A stretch of 64,000 bases of DNA from Nostoc sp. FACHB-280 (lineage in GTDB: Bacteria > Cyanobacteriota > Cyanobacteriia > Cyanobacteriales > Nostocaceae): NCBI RefSeq assembly GCF_014697615.1, contig NZ_JACJSD010000011.1:62001-126000 (forward strand), in the 5' to 3' direction. The position numbers were made by a program, and so were the translations under genes. The notes under the pieces are model-generated. The model saw nothing but the letters and a program-made list of their open reading frames with translations, was not told where the DNA came from and ran no database searches. Positions 45,556 through 54,729 of the stretch are shown piece by piece (positions within the stretch are counted from its first letter, which is position 1; each line of letters begins with the position of its first letter).

Positions 45556-46206
45556 ATGGAACGACCGAAAGTTATTTTTCTAGATGCTGTCGGCACAATA
45601 TTTGGTGTCAAAGGCAGTGTAGGCGAAGTATATAGTCAGATAGCCAAAGAATTTGGTGTGGAAGTTTCTGCGCCCAGATTAAATCAAGCATTTATCCAAA
45701 GTTTTAAAGCTGCACCACCACCGATATTTTTAGATGCAGAACCAGCCGACATACCCCAACGCGAGTTTGACTGGTGGCGTGTCATAGCCCTCAACACCTT
45801 TGAGACGGCTGGTGTTCTCCAGCAATTTTCTGACTTTCCGGCTTTTTTTAGCGAACTTTACATTCATTTCGGCACGGCTGAACCTTGGTTTATCTATGCT
45901 GATGTCGTCCCATCTTTAATGAACTGGCGACGTTTGGGAATTGAACTAGGGATTATTTCTAATTTTGATTCTCGAATTTATTCTGTGTTACAAAGTCTGG
46001 GAATTAGTGACTACTTTACCTCGGTGACAATTTCCACTCAAGCATGTGCGGCTAAACCCGATCCCCAAATTTTTGCCGTTGCTTTAGAAAAACATGATTG
46101 TTCGCCGTCAGCAGCATGGCACATTGGCGACAGCATTGTGGAAGATTATCAAGGGGCGAAGGCTGTTGGGATGCGCGGGATTTGGATAAATCGGGATAAA
46201 AAATAG
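45556..46206 (+). CDS. HAD-superfamily hydrolase
   Basis: Phosphatase-type hydrolase of 216 residues. Motif I is variant: VIFLDAVGTIF has the nucleophile Asp, while the second Asp of DxD is replaced by Val. Motif II is GIISNFDSR, motif III Lys is in CAAKPDPQIF, and motif IV HIGDSIVEDYQGAK. The missing second Asp is normal for dehalogenase-like and some REG-2-like HAD proteins. The ATG at 45556 was chosen over a TTG immediately before it. The substrate is unknown. Confidence 0.88.
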   Translation: MERPKVIFLDAVGTIFGVKGSVGEVYSQIAKEFGVEVSAPRLNQAFIQSFKAAPPPIFLDAEPADIPQREFDWWRVIALNTFETAGVLQQFSDFPAFFSELYIHFGTAEPWFIYADVVPSLMNWRRLGIELGIISNFDSRIYSVLQSLGISDYFTSVTISTQACAAKPDPQIFAVALEKHDCSPSAAWHIGDSIVEDYQGAKAVGMRGIWINRDKK

Positions 46207-46228
46207 AATGTCTGCTAGAGACAAATGT

Positions 46229-46564
46229 ATGGGTAAATTAACCAGATATCGCCAATGTATTCAGCAGTTATTAATAGAAGAATCTCAAGGAAAAGTTTTA
46301 GGGGGAGAGATTGAATCAGAAACAGTTTTTGATTTAGTCAATGATCGTTACTTATTAATTGATTTGGGGTGGAACGAACATCGACGGATTTACAACTGTG
46401 TACTTCATTTAGAAATTAGAGAAGAAAAAATTTGGATTCAACGCAATCAAACAGACACAATCATTGCTGATATATTAATAGCTAAAGGAGTTGCAAAAAA
46501 CGATATTGTTCTGGGACTGCAACCTCCATATATGAGAGAATATAGTGGATTTGGAGTTAGTTAA
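46229..46564 (+). CDS. xisI: XisI-family protein without an XisH partner
   Basis: XisI with XisH controls excision of the fdxN element in Anabaena heterocysts, and the family is abundant elsewhere. Of 111 residues from the ATG at 46229 (MGKLTRYRQCIQQLL), the conserved blocks are YLLIDLGWNEHRRIYNCVLH, EEKIWIQRNQTD, and VLGLQPPYMREYSGF. A start at 46208 would add seven unusual residues. XisH is normally encoded directly upstream, but here a HAD hydrolase occupies that place, so the gene is an orphan. Confidence 0.88.
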   Translation: MGKLTRYRQCIQQLLIEESQGKVLGGEIESETVFDLVNDRYLLIDLGWNEHRRIYNCVLHLEIREEKIWIQRNQTDTIIADILIAKGVAKNDIVLGLQPPYMREYSGFGVS

Positions 46565-46757
46565 TCTCCAGAAAAATAAGGGTAAAAGGGTATTAAGACC
46601 AAAAACCGATTGTGTCGTAGCTTGAGTTGAGGAACGTAGACGAACTCCGCGCGGCTTCTCGAAGAGTAACCCAACATCCAAGCATACTTTGTTGGGTTTC
46701 GCTATCGCTTCCCTCAACCTACTTTTCTGCTTAACTTATGGTAATAAATCTCAAAGC

Positions 46758-46804
46758 AAAAGCGATCGCTCTGAGTCTGGTAGAATCAGCGAGCGATCGC
46801 TTTT
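46758..46804 (-). terminator. HIP1-containing hairpin after the Nudix gene
   Basis: AAAAGCGATCGCTC (46758-46771) and GAGCGATCGCTTTT (46791-46804) are exact reverse complements. On the minus strand the stem is followed by GCTTTG. It lies 17 bp beyond the Nudix stop and probably terminates it. Confidence 0.6.
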
Positions 46805-46820
46805 GATTATCCAACAACAA

Positions 46821-47366
46821 CTATAAAAAAGGACGCGCTAAGAAAAAGCTGGCGATTGATTTTGCATCGACTGGTTCGCCTTGTAAAATTGCGGCTTCCA
46901 GTTCCTCTGGTGTCATCAGGACTGTTTCAATGTCTTCATCTTCGTCTTGGGTAGGCGGCTTTTCTAGCTTTTCTAAATCTTGGGCGAGAAAAGCATAAAT
47001 AATTTCATCGGAGTATCCCGGCGCAAGGAAAAATTCGCCGAGTTTGCGCCATTTTTGGGCGCTATATCCTGTTTCTTCTTCAATTTCCCGCTTGACTGTT
47101 GCTTGGGGATCTTCGTTATATTCTAAAGTGCCTGCGGGAAATTCTAAGATTCTGCCTTGAACGGCGAAGCGATACTGACGCACAAGCACTAGTTTTCCTT
47201 CATTGGTGACAGGTACAGCCAACGCCCCGCCGGGGTGACGAATGCACTCCCATTCCCCTTCGGATTTGTTGGGTAAACGCAAACGATTCACTTCAAAATC
47301 AAATTTGCGTCCTTTGTGAAATAGGCGCTGTTTTAATAACTGTGGTAATTCTCTACCTAATGGCAT
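46821..47366 (-). CDS. Nudix hydrolase, ADP-ribose pyrophosphatase type
   Basis: Hydrolyses a nucleoside diphosphate linked to another moiety; the closest type by length and motifs is ADP-ribose pyrophosphatase. The complete Nudix box begins GTLEYNEDPQATVKREIEEE and ends TGY (G-x5-E-x7-REUxEExG). FPAG precedes it and FLAPGYSDEIIYAFLA follows it. It has 181 residues. It runs in the same direction as folK upstream with 88 bp between them, so cotranscription is possible. Confidence 0.92.
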   Translation of the reverse strand: MPLGRELPQLLKQRLFHKGRKFDFEVNRLRLPNKSEGEWECIRHPGGALAVPVTNEGKLVLVRQYRFAVQGRILEFPAGTLEYNEDPQATVKREIEEETGYSAQKWRKLGEFFLAPGYSDEIIYAFLAQDLEKLEKPPTQDEDEDIETVLMTPEELEAAILQGEPVDAKSIASFFLARPFL

Positions 47367-47454
47367 AGTGATGTTTTTATCTTTTCAAAATCAACGAACA
47401 AACAGTGTTTGTCGTTTGTGGGATCAGGATTTTGCTTGTTTATGGGTAGTGACT

Positions 47455-48027
47455 TTAATTGCTCTTCAGTAAATGTACATCAGAACAGTCTACATCTTTT
47501 ACCAACTGTTTGATCGTGCATCCGGAAACTGGCTCAATCCAATCTGACGCAATTTCGGCTAAGGGAACTAAAACAAATGCTCTCTCTCGCATTCGCGGAT
47601 GGGGGATTTGCAAATTTGGCGTGTCTAGAATTACTTGATCGTACAACAACAAGTCCAAATCGAGCGATCGCGGCCCCCAACGTTCTTGTCTGACTCGTCC
47701 AAATTGCTGTTCTGTGGCTAACAAAGTTTCTAGTAATACCTGCGGTGAGATGTTTACTTGCATGATAATACAGCCATTAATGTAATCTGGCTGCGGCGGA
47801 CCTACTGCTTTAGTTCTATACCACCTGGATGTTGCTGTTAATTGCATTTTTGGTACTGCACTTAACTTGGCGATCGCGGCTGTTAATATTTGCTGAGAAT
47901 CACCTAGATTGCTTCCTAGTGCTACCGCTATCTGTACACCTTGCTTACTACTAAGAAATTCTTGCCCACTATCATCAGGATGATTTATTATTTTTTGCTC
48001 CCCGTTGAGACCGGATACTTTTAACAA
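47455..48027 (-). CDS. folK: 2-amino-4-hydroxy-6-hydroxymethyldihydropteridine pyrophosphokinase
   Basis: Transfers pyrophosphate from ATP to the pterin in folate synthesis. Motifs: VALGSNLGDSQQIL, SRWYRTKAVGPPQPDYING, the metal-binding WGPRSLDLDLLLYD, and IPHPRMRERAFVLVPLAEI. The frame starts with TTG at 48027 and has about 32 residues before the usual enzyme N-terminus. No ATG is available closer in, so the true start is uncertain. Confidence 0.93.
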   Translation of the reverse strand: MLKVSGLNGEQKIINHPDDSGQEFLSSKQGVQIAVALGSNLGDSQQILTAAIAKLSAVPKMQLTATSRWYRTKAVGPPQPDYINGCIIMQVNISPQVLLETLLATEQQFGRVRQERWGPRSLDLDLLLYDQVILDTPNLQIPHPRMRERAFVLVPLAEIASDWIEPVSGCTIKQLVKDVDCSDVHLLKSN

Positions 48028-48199
48028 TTTTTCTTTGAAGAATTAAATAAAATTACGGCTTGAATCTTGACAAAACTCGACTATTAAACACCAGAATAAT
48101 ATTTTATGTAGCAATGAATTCAGTTAATTATTTATAGGATAATATACTAACACGAACACAGTTAATTAAGTCCTAAAATCTCTTTTAGGCAGTTAACCT

Positions 48200-50680
48200 G
48201 TGCTTACTTGTAGCAAGGAACTAACGTGGGGAATCTCACCTCCTGGTTCAAGCAACAACCAACAAAGTTTGAGTGACTCTGACAAGGAGGAAGCGCGATT
48301 GTCGCCTGGGAATCAATATAAAAATGAGGAATCCACCGACGAGAGCTTAAGCCCAACCAAGGTGGGAAAAGTTAGCCAACTATTTGGCCGGGTGGCTCAT
48401 GTTTCCTCTGGAATAGTAACTATATTCACCAGTAGGGAAAAGCCGTTTTATCGTCGTTTTTGGTTTTGGGCAGTACTGACTGTCGGTAGTGGTGTGGTTG
48501 GTGCGAAATATATCGTTACATCCATAGATAAAACTCTGCCAGATAAAGCCGAATTGCAAGCTGTGGTTCGGGAGCAAACCTTAACCATCAAAGCTGCTGA
48601 TGGAACAATTCTCCAACAGCAAGGAGAAGCTACCAGAGAACAACTTAAAATCACACAAATCCCCGATACTTTAAAAAAAGCTTTTATTGCCTCAGAAGAT
48701 CGCAGATTTACAGAACATAATGGTGTTGATCCCCAAGGTATTGCCAGAGCAGGTTTAAATAACTTGCGATCGCAAAATGTCGTCGAAGGTGGTAGCACCA
48801 TTACCCAACAATTAGCTCGGATTTTATTTTTAAAACAAGAAAAAACCATCTGGCGCAAACTTAAAGAAGTCCGTCTTGCCCAAAAACTTGAGAAAGAATT
48901 TACTAAAGACCAAATTTTAGAACGTTATTTAAATTTGGTTTACTTAGGTTCCGGGGCTTATGGTGTGGCTGATGCCGCTTGGGTATACTTCAGCAAACCA
49001 GTAGACCAACTGACTTTAGCCGAAGCAGCTACAATTGCTGGTTTAGCCCCCGCACCGAGTTTATATTCTCCAGCCCAAAATCCAGAAGCAGCTAAACAAA
49101 GACGCAATTTAGTCTTACAACGGATGCGGGAAGATGGCATTATTACCGCTACTGAAAGTCAAGCAGCTGCTCAAGAACCGTTAGTTGTCAAAACTAGCTT
49201 GCCCAAACGGCTAGAAGTAGAGTCACCGTATTTTACCAGCTACGTCCAGCAAGAATTACCCAAATATGTTCCCGCAGATGTGCTGGCGGCTGGTGGTTTA
49301 ACAGTAGAAACCACCTTAGAAACGAAATGGCAACAAGCCGCCGAAGCCGCGGTTACAAAAGTATTAAAAAATCAAGGGCGTTGGGAAAACTTTAAGCAAG
49401 CTGCTTTAGTTGCTATTGAACCCCGCAGTGGTGAAATTAAAGCAATGGTAGGTGGTAAAGACTTTGGCAAAAACCAATTTAATCGCGTCACCCAAGCTAA
49501 ACGTCAACCAGGCTCAACATTTAAAGGATTTGTCTACGCTGCGGCGATCGCGACAGGCAAAAGCCCTTACGATACTTATTTAGATGCTCCCTTTGTCGTC
49601 GATGGTTACGAACCCAAAAACTATGGCGAAAAATTCCGGGGCTTGATAGACATGAGAGATGCTCTCACGCGATCTGTGAATATAGTTGCATTGAAAGTAT
49701 TACTAGATGTGGGATTTGAGCCAACAATTAAATTAGCCCACAATATGGGCATTAAATCAAAACTGAATCCCCATTATTCTCTCGCCCTTGGTTCCAATGA
49801 AGTCAACCTTCTAGAATTGACCAGTGCTTACGGTAGTTTTGCCACCCAGGGCTTACACGTAGAACCCCACGGTATTCGGCGCATTCTGAACCGCCAAGGT
49901 CAAGTTATCTGGTCAGCAGATTTTAAATCTCAACGGGCTTTAGATGCTGATAGTGCCGCTATCATGACTTGGATGCTGCGTAACGTGGTTGTCGAAGGCA
50001 CAGGAGCAGCAGCCCAACTCGATAATCGGCCTGTAGCTGGCAAAACCGGTACTTCCGACGAAGCTAGAGATTTGTGGTTTATTGGCTACATTCCGCAAGT
50101 TGTGGCAGGTGTTTGGCTAGGTAACGATGATAACCGCCCTACCTATGGCGCTAGTAGCAGTGCTGCCTACACCTGGCATGAATTTATGGAAACAGCAACA
50201 GAGGGAATGCCAGTTGAAAAATTCCCCGAAAGGCCAAAATTAGAAGGTCGCAAAGGCACAATCAAAGCCGAACCCGTTAAAGGAAAGAAAGTCCGCAACA
50301 GTTCCAGTGACGATAATGAAGAGGTAAATTCCAGCGACTCTGATGATAGCAGTTCATCACGCAGACGACGTAGACGTAATTACCAGCAACAAGAAGATAA
50401 TACAGAAACACCCAGAAGACGGCGGCGATATCAAGCCCAAGAAGACAGCAGTGACACATCCAGAAGGGTGCGACGCTCTCCCGTTGAAAATGAGTCTAGT
50501 GCCACAGCCACAGAACCATCTCGTTCTGGCAGAAGATCCAGGCGAACAGAATCAGGTTCTGACGCACCGCGTAATTCCCAACCTGCTTCCACTAGTAATA
50601 GTTCTGGTTCTTCTGGTTCTTCTGGAACATCAACACCAAGTTGGCGCGATAGACTAAGACCAAAGTCATCTTCACAATAG
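48200..50680 (+). CDS. Class A penicillin-binding protein (PBP1A type)
   Basis: Bifunctional cell-wall enzyme of 826 residues. One membrane helix lies near 92-110. The glycosyltransferase (GT51) part has the catalytic Glu in ASEDRRFTEHNGVDP, then GGSTITQQLARILF and EILERYLN-type sequence. The transpeptidase has SxxK in RQPGSTFKGFVYA, SxN in TRSVNIVAL and KTG in AGKTGTSDEARD. The last 130 residues are low-complexity, rich in Ser, Arg and Glu (RRRRRRNYQQQ). The start is GTG; the N-terminal 85 residues are polar and cytoplasmic. Confidence 0.95.
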   Translation: MLTCSKELTWGISPPGSSNNQQSLSDSDKEEARLSPGNQYKNEESTDESLSPTKVGKVSQLFGRVAHVSSGIVTIFTSREKPFYRRFWFWAVLTVGSGVVGAKYIVTSIDKTLPDKAELQAVVREQTLTIKAADGTILQQQGEATREQLKITQIPDTLKKAFIASEDRRFTEHNGVDPQGIARAGLNNLRSQNVVEGGSTITQQLARILFLKQEKTIWRKLKEVRLAQKLEKEFTKDQILERYLNLVYLGSGAYGVADAAWVYFSKPVDQLTLAEAATIAGLAPAPSLYSPAQNPEAAKQRRNLVLQRMREDGIITATESQAAAQEPLVVKTSLPKRLEVESPYFTSYVQQELPKYVPADVLAAGGLTVETTLETKWQQAAEAAVTKVLKNQGRWENFKQAALVAIEPRSGEIKAMVGGKDFGKNQFNRVTQAKRQPGSTFKGFVYAAAIATGKSPYDTYLDAPFVVDGYEPKNYGEKFRGLIDMRDALTRSVNIVALKVLLDVGFEPTIKLAHNMGIKSKLNPHYSLALGSNEVNLLELTSAYGSFATQGLHVEPHGIRRILNRQGQVIWSADFKSQRALDADSAAIMTWMLRNVVVEGTGAAAQLDNRPVAGKTGTSDEARDLWFIGYIPQVVAGVWLGNDDNRPTYGASSSAAYTWHEFMETATEGMPVEKFPERPKLEGRKGTIKAEPVKGKKVRNSSSDDNEEVNSSDSDDSSSSRRRRRRNYQQQEDNTETPRRRRRYQAQEDSSDTSRRVRRSPVENESSATATEPSRSGRRSRRTESGSDAPRNSQPASTSNSSGSSGSSGTSTPSWRDRLRPKSSSQ

Positions 50681-50690
50681 TTAACTATTC

Positions 50691-51287
50691 ATGACTGCTG
50701 AGTTACCATCTATTGAGGCATCGGAGTTTGTCGCCACGTTAGCACGAGCTGGTCAAAGTAGCGATCGCCCATCAGCTAAAGTAGTAGTTGATGCTTTATT
50801 ACAAGCTGAAAAAGCTGCCAAACAGCAACGCATTAGCTATACTTTTGATTCTCTTGTCGGAACATGGCGACTTTGCTTTGCCACCGGGACACGTAAAGTT
50901 AGACAGCGTGGCGGCATTATTTTAGGCAAAGGTTTTTATTGGCCTAAGTTTACGCCAACTTATATTTCCTTTAGTCAAACAACACCAGTCACAGGTGAAA
51001 TCAGCAATCAGGTAAAACTAGGGTCTGCGTTGTTAAAACTCACAGGCCCAGTTAAATATTTAGGCAAAAAAAACCTCTTGGCATTTGATTTTACTCACAT
51101 CCAAATTAGTGTATTTGGTCAGACTATCTATAACAAACCTCTAGGTAAAAACAAATCACAAACAACAGATTTTGACAATCAACCCATAGCTAAATTGCCA
51201 TTTTTTGCTTTCTTTTTAGTCACAGACAATTTTATCGCTGCCCGTGGTCGTGGAGGTGGGTTAGCATTGTGGGTCAAAGAAAAATGA
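50691..51287 (+). CDS. Conserved protein, fibrillin (PAP)-like
   Basis: Protein of 198 residues starting 10 bp after the PBP stop, so possibly in the same transcript. The pattern LVGTWRLCFATGTRKVRQRG in the middle and FFLVTDNFIAARGRGGGLAL near the end recalls the lipocalin-like plastid lipid-associated protein (fibrillin) family of plants and cyanobacteria. The match is by general resemblance only. There is no signal peptide or membrane helix. A lipid-associated role at thylakoids is a guess from the family. Confidence 0.65.
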   Translation: MTAELPSIEASEFVATLARAGQSSDRPSAKVVVDALLQAEKAAKQQRISYTFDSLVGTWRLCFATGTRKVRQRGGIILGKGFYWPKFTPTYISFSQTTPVTGEISNQVKLGSALLKLTGPVKYLGKKNLLAFDFTHIQISVFGQTIYNKPLGKNKSQTTDFDNQPIAKLPFFAFFLVTDNFIAARGRGGGLALWVKEK

Positions 51288-51394
51288 ATGAGTTGATAAT
51301 TCTAAATCTTCCTTCTCCATACTTTACTCAAGGCTTTAGCTTTCTTTCTCCCCCAAAATTATCAGCCAATAAATATTTTTGCGTGTTGCTACCA

Positions 51395-51985
51395 TTAAAT
51401 TTCATAGTACCAAATGTCTTCTTCTCTCACGACAATGCGATGGAGAGAGAGACGGTCAATCAAACCTTCATCTTCAAATTGTCCTAAAATGCGAGTAATG
51501 GTTACACGGGTAGAACCAAGCATTTCTGCTAGGTCTTCGTGAGTTAAACGCATATCTATTAAACGTCCTTGTTCAACCTGTGAACCAAATTTTTTTGACA
51601 ACCATGCTAATAATTTAATCAGCATAGTATCAACTTTTTTATAGCTCCGAATTACCATCAATTCTTCAGCTTGTTGGATATGTGCTAGTAGTGTTTCTTG
51701 CGCCTGATACCAATCTTCTATGGGCAAGATTTTAACTTCTACCTTGGTTAAGCACTCCATCTGATAAGGTTCCATTTTTGACAAGGCTTTACCAACAGTA
51801 TCCCCAGGCCCCCATAATCCTAAAGCAACTGTTGTACCATCTTCTAAGTAAGTATAAGTACGTACGAATCCTTTTTCGATTTGCCAAAGTACATTTTGAT
51901 GATCTGGCAAAAATGAGCGCCTAGTAAAATGCTGCTTGGCGTTTTTAGTAGGTGCGGTAGATAAGCTTGAGTGTAAAGACACCAT
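51395..51985 (-). CDS. Crp/Fnr-family transcriptional regulator
   Basis: Of 196 residues, the N-terminal cyclic-nucleotide-type barrel is short (VLWQIEKGFVRTYTYLEDGT, LGLWGPGDTVG) and lacks the usual cAMP-binding residues. The C-terminal winged helix has RLTHEDLAEMLGSTRVTITR, then ILGQFEDEGLI, close to the recognition helix of NtcA/Crp-type cyanobacterial regulators. The effector is unknown. It stands alone, followed on the other strand by the leuA region. Confidence 0.9.
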   Translation of the reverse strand: MVSLHSSLSTAPTKNAKQHFTRRSFLPDHQNVLWQIEKGFVRTYTYLEDGTTVALGLWGPGDTVGKALSKMEPYQMECLTKVEVKILPIEDWYQAQETLLAHIQQAEELMVIRSYKKVDTMLIKLLAWLSKKFGSQVEQGRLIDMRLTHEDLAEMLGSTRVTITRILGQFEDEGLIDRLSLHRIVVREEDIWYYEI

Positions 51986-52283
51986 GATCTATAGTACTCA
52001 TATTCGATATATTAACCGTAGTATACATAATAGATCAAGCTAAATGAATTTATAGGTACAGAAAAAATCTGCTATTAGGAAGATGTTAGGGTATTTTCTA
52101 AATGAATACAAAACAAGAATTGTCTCTTGAGAGTGGATGTAAGGGTGTGAAGGTGTAGGAGCGTCAGGGTTTTACATACACATCCCCACCCATACAATAA
52201 AGTCAAAATTCAAAAGTAAGAGAATTTTTGACTTTTAACTTTTGACTTGATTTTGCCTCAACCCTAGTGCTAGATAGAAAGTT

Positions 52284-53891
52284 CTACTCGCTTACCTGAG
52301 CAAGAATTTTTTGAGTTTGCAAGTAATGATAAAGGCGGTTTAAAGCATTGAGATGGGCGTAAGCTGCGGCGACGACAATATCTGTGTCGGATGCTTGTCC
52401 AGAAAAGATTCTATCTTGATATGCCAAGCGGATTGTGACTGTTCCCAAGGCATCAATTCCACCTGTGACAGACTGTACAGAAAACTCAATTAATTGATTG
52501 GGAATTTGTACTAAGTGGTTTATTGCTTGATAAACGGCATCTACTGGCCCTGTGCCGACACTCGCATCTGTGAGGATTTTGCCGTCGGGTGTGACAACTG
52601 TAATGGTTGCGGTTGGGCAAGTGCAGTCACCGCAAATTACTTGGACGTGTTCGAGTTGAAAACCGCTTTCTCCTTGATTTTGGGTTTCATCCCGCACAAG
52701 TGCTTCTATATCCCAATCAGAGATTTCTTTTTTCTTGTCTGCAACTTCTTTAAAACGGTTAAAGGCTTTGTTTAAGTCTGCTTCACTCAGTTCAAATCCC
52801 AATTCTTTTAACCTTGTACGGAACGCATTTCGTCCTGAGTGTTTGCCTAAAACTATGCGATTTTCTGGTAAGCCAATGGATGCAGCTTCCATAATTTCGT
52901 AGGTTTGGCGATGCTTGATAATGCCATCTTGATGAATGCCTGATTCATGGGCGAAAGCATTTGCACCCACAATTGCCTTATTTGGCTGAATCAGCATTCC
53001 GGTTAACTGCGAAACTAAGGTAGAAGTTTTATAAATCTCTTGGGTTTTAATGTTGGTGAGGGGTACATCAGAATTCACAGAACGGCCAAAGTAAGGATTG
53101 AAGTAGTGTTTCCGTACTTGCAAAGCCATGACAATTTCTTCTAATGCAGCATTTCCAGCACGTTCGCCAATGCCGTTAATGGTGCATTCTACTTGACGCA
53201 CACCATGTTCTATGGCGGCTAAAGCATTGGCAGTTGCTAAACCCAAATCATTTTGAGTGTGGATAGAAAGAATTACTCTGTCAATATTCGGCACATTGTC
53301 CCGAATGCCTTGAATCAAAATTCCGATTTCTTTGGGGGTGCAGTAACCAACGGTATCAGGAATATTGATTGTGGTTGCACCTGCGGCGATCGCAGTTTCT
53401 AACACCTGATACAAAAACTCTGGTTCTGTCCGACTAGCATCCATTGGCGAAAATTCAACATCATCGACAAAGGATTTGGCATAAGCCACCATTTCTTGAG
53501 CGATCGCCAACACTTCATTACGAGACTTTTTCAACTGATATTGCAGATGAATATCAGATGTCGAAATCATGGTGTGAATGCGCGGATGGGCGGCAGGTTT
53601 TAAAGCTTCGGCGGCGGCGTGAATATCTTTGCGGGTGGCTCTGGCTAAACTGCAAATAATTGGCCCGTCTGCTTTTCCGACTTGTTCTGCAATGGTTTTG
53701 ACGGCTTGAAAATCTCCCGGACTAGAGACAGCAAAACCCGCTTCTATCACATCTACACCCAAGAGAGCTAGTTGATGAGCGATCGCTAATTTCTCTTCTG
53801 CATTTAGGGTTGCACCAGGGGATTGTTCGCCATCCCGCAAGGTGGTGTCGAAAATAATAACTCGGTCTGTTGTTTGAGATGCAATGCTCAT
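52284..53891 (-). CDS. leuA: 2-isopropylmalate synthase
   Basis: Condenses acetyl-CoA and 2-oxoisovalerate in the first step of leucine synthesis. Of 535 residues, the TIM-barrel start is [20 protein letters not shown], the metal-binding block [20 protein letters not shown], then [19 protein letters not shown] and [20 protein letters not shown]. The C-terminal allosteric domain (about 390-520) is present, so leucine feedback is expected. It is divergent from the GntR-type gene, with two palindromes between them. Confidence 0.95.
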   Translation of the reverse strand: MSIASQTTDRVIIFDTTLRDGEQSPGATLNAEEKLAIAHQLALLGVDVIEAGFAVSSPGDFQAVKTIAEQVGKADGPIICSLARATRKDIHAAAEALKPAAHPRIHTMISTSDIHLQYQLKKSRNEVLAIAQEMVAYAKSFVDDVEFSPMDASRTEPEFLYQVLETAIAAGATTINIPDTVGYCTPKEIGILIQGIRDNVPNIDRVILSIHTQNDLGLATANALAAIEHGVRQVECTINGIGERAGNAALEEIVMALQVRKHYFNPYFGRSVNSDVPLTNIKTQEIYKTSTLVSQLTGMLIQPNKAIVGANAFAHESGIHQDGIIKHRQTYEIMEAASIGLPENRIVLGKHSGRNAFRTRLKELGFELSEADLNKAFNRFKEVADKKKEISDWDIEALVRDETQNQGESGFQLEHVQVICGDCTCPTATITVVTPDGKILTDASVGTGPVDAVYQAINHLVQIPNQLIEFSVQSVTGGIDALGTVTIRLAYQDRIFSGQASDTDIVVAAAYAHLNALNRLYHYLQTQKILAQVSE

Positions 53892-53936
53892 AACTAGTCT
53901 CCCGTTTGGTTAAGGGAATTATCTGTAACTTTGGAT

Positions 53937-53948
53937 ATTGTATACAAT
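53937..53948. promoter_or_regulatory. Palindromic operator candidate 1 (leuA-GntR)
   Basis: ATTGTATACAAT is a perfect 12-bp palindrome, 46 bp upstream of the leuA start and 29 bp before the GntR ATG. It fits the T-N-G-T...A-C-N-A layout of FadR/FCD-type GntR operators. Confidence 0.7.
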
Positions 53949-53957
53949 ATTTCCTAA

Positions 53958-53969
53958 ATTGTATACAAT
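53958..53969. promoter_or_regulatory. Palindromic operator candidate 2 (leuA-GntR)
   Basis: A second identical ATTGTATACAAT, centred 21 bp (two helical turns) from the first. It ends 7 bp before the GntR ATG, so bound protein would block that gene's translation region or promoter, as in autorepression. Confidence 0.7.
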
Positions 53970-53976
53970 ATAAAAT

Positions 53977-54648
53977 ATGAACTTAAATGATTTAGCTGCC
54001 AATGTGCTGCAACAACAACGTAGCACCCCCGATTTAATTGCCGATGCTTTGCGGGAAGCAATTTTACGCGGCATTTTTCAAGAAGGACAATCTCTCAGAC
54101 AAGATGAAATCGCCACACAATTTGGTGTGAGTCGCATTCCTGTGCGGGAAGCCTTGCGTCAATTAGAAGCAGAAGGCTTAGTAACACTGCATCTGAATCG
54201 TGGTGCGATGGTATCGGTACTCAAAGCCAATGAAGCGCAAGAAATTTGTGAGATTCGCAGTGCTTTAGAAGTCCAAGCCATACAGTTAGCGATACCAAAA
54301 TTCAGCACAGCAGATTTAGAAAAAGCTGCGTTAATTCTAGAAACTACTGATCAAACCACTGATGCAGGTTTGTTAGCGCAACTTAACTGGGAATTTCACG
54401 CCGCACTTTACACCAGCGCAGAACGTCCGCGACTATTAGCAATGATCAAAAATCTGCATATAAATTGCGATCGCTATGTGCGTATGCAAATGGCACAAAT
54501 GGACTATCAAGAACGTTCCCAAAAAGAACACTATCAACTTTTAGATGCTTGCAAACAACGAGATCCAAAAACTGCCGTGCGGTTACTAAAACGCCATATC
54601 GATACCGCAGGTGAACAGTTAGTTATGTATTTGTTGCAAAAATCATGA
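53977..54648 (+). CDS. GntR-family regulator with FCD domain
   Basis: Of 223 residues, the winged helix-turn-helix is LREAILRGIFQEGQSLRQDE, then IATQFGVSRIPVREALRQLEAEGLV. The FCD ligand domain has the metal-type residues in EIRSALEVQAIQLA, LNWEFHAALY and RSQKEHYQLLDACKQRD. It is divergent from leuA and shares the region with two palindromes. Control of leuA and of itself is likely from position. The ligand is unknown and probably an organic acid, as in most of this group. Confidence 0.92.
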   Translation: MNLNDLAANVLQQQRSTPDLIADALREAILRGIFQEGQSLRQDEIATQFGVSRIPVREALRQLEAEGLVTLHLNRGAMVSVLKANEAQEICEIRSALEVQAIQLAIPKFSTADLEKAALILETTDQTTDAGLLAQLNWEFHAALYTSAERPRLLAMIKNLHINCDRYVRMQMAQMDYQERSQKEHYQLLDACKQRDPKTAVRLLKRHIDTAGEQLVMYLLQKS

Positions 54649-54729
54649 AAGTAATTATGCTATTTACATCTGGAATGAGCAGAATTTCACTTAAAAATCA
54701 GTTTACTTGCGGAGAGTAAACCCAATTTT

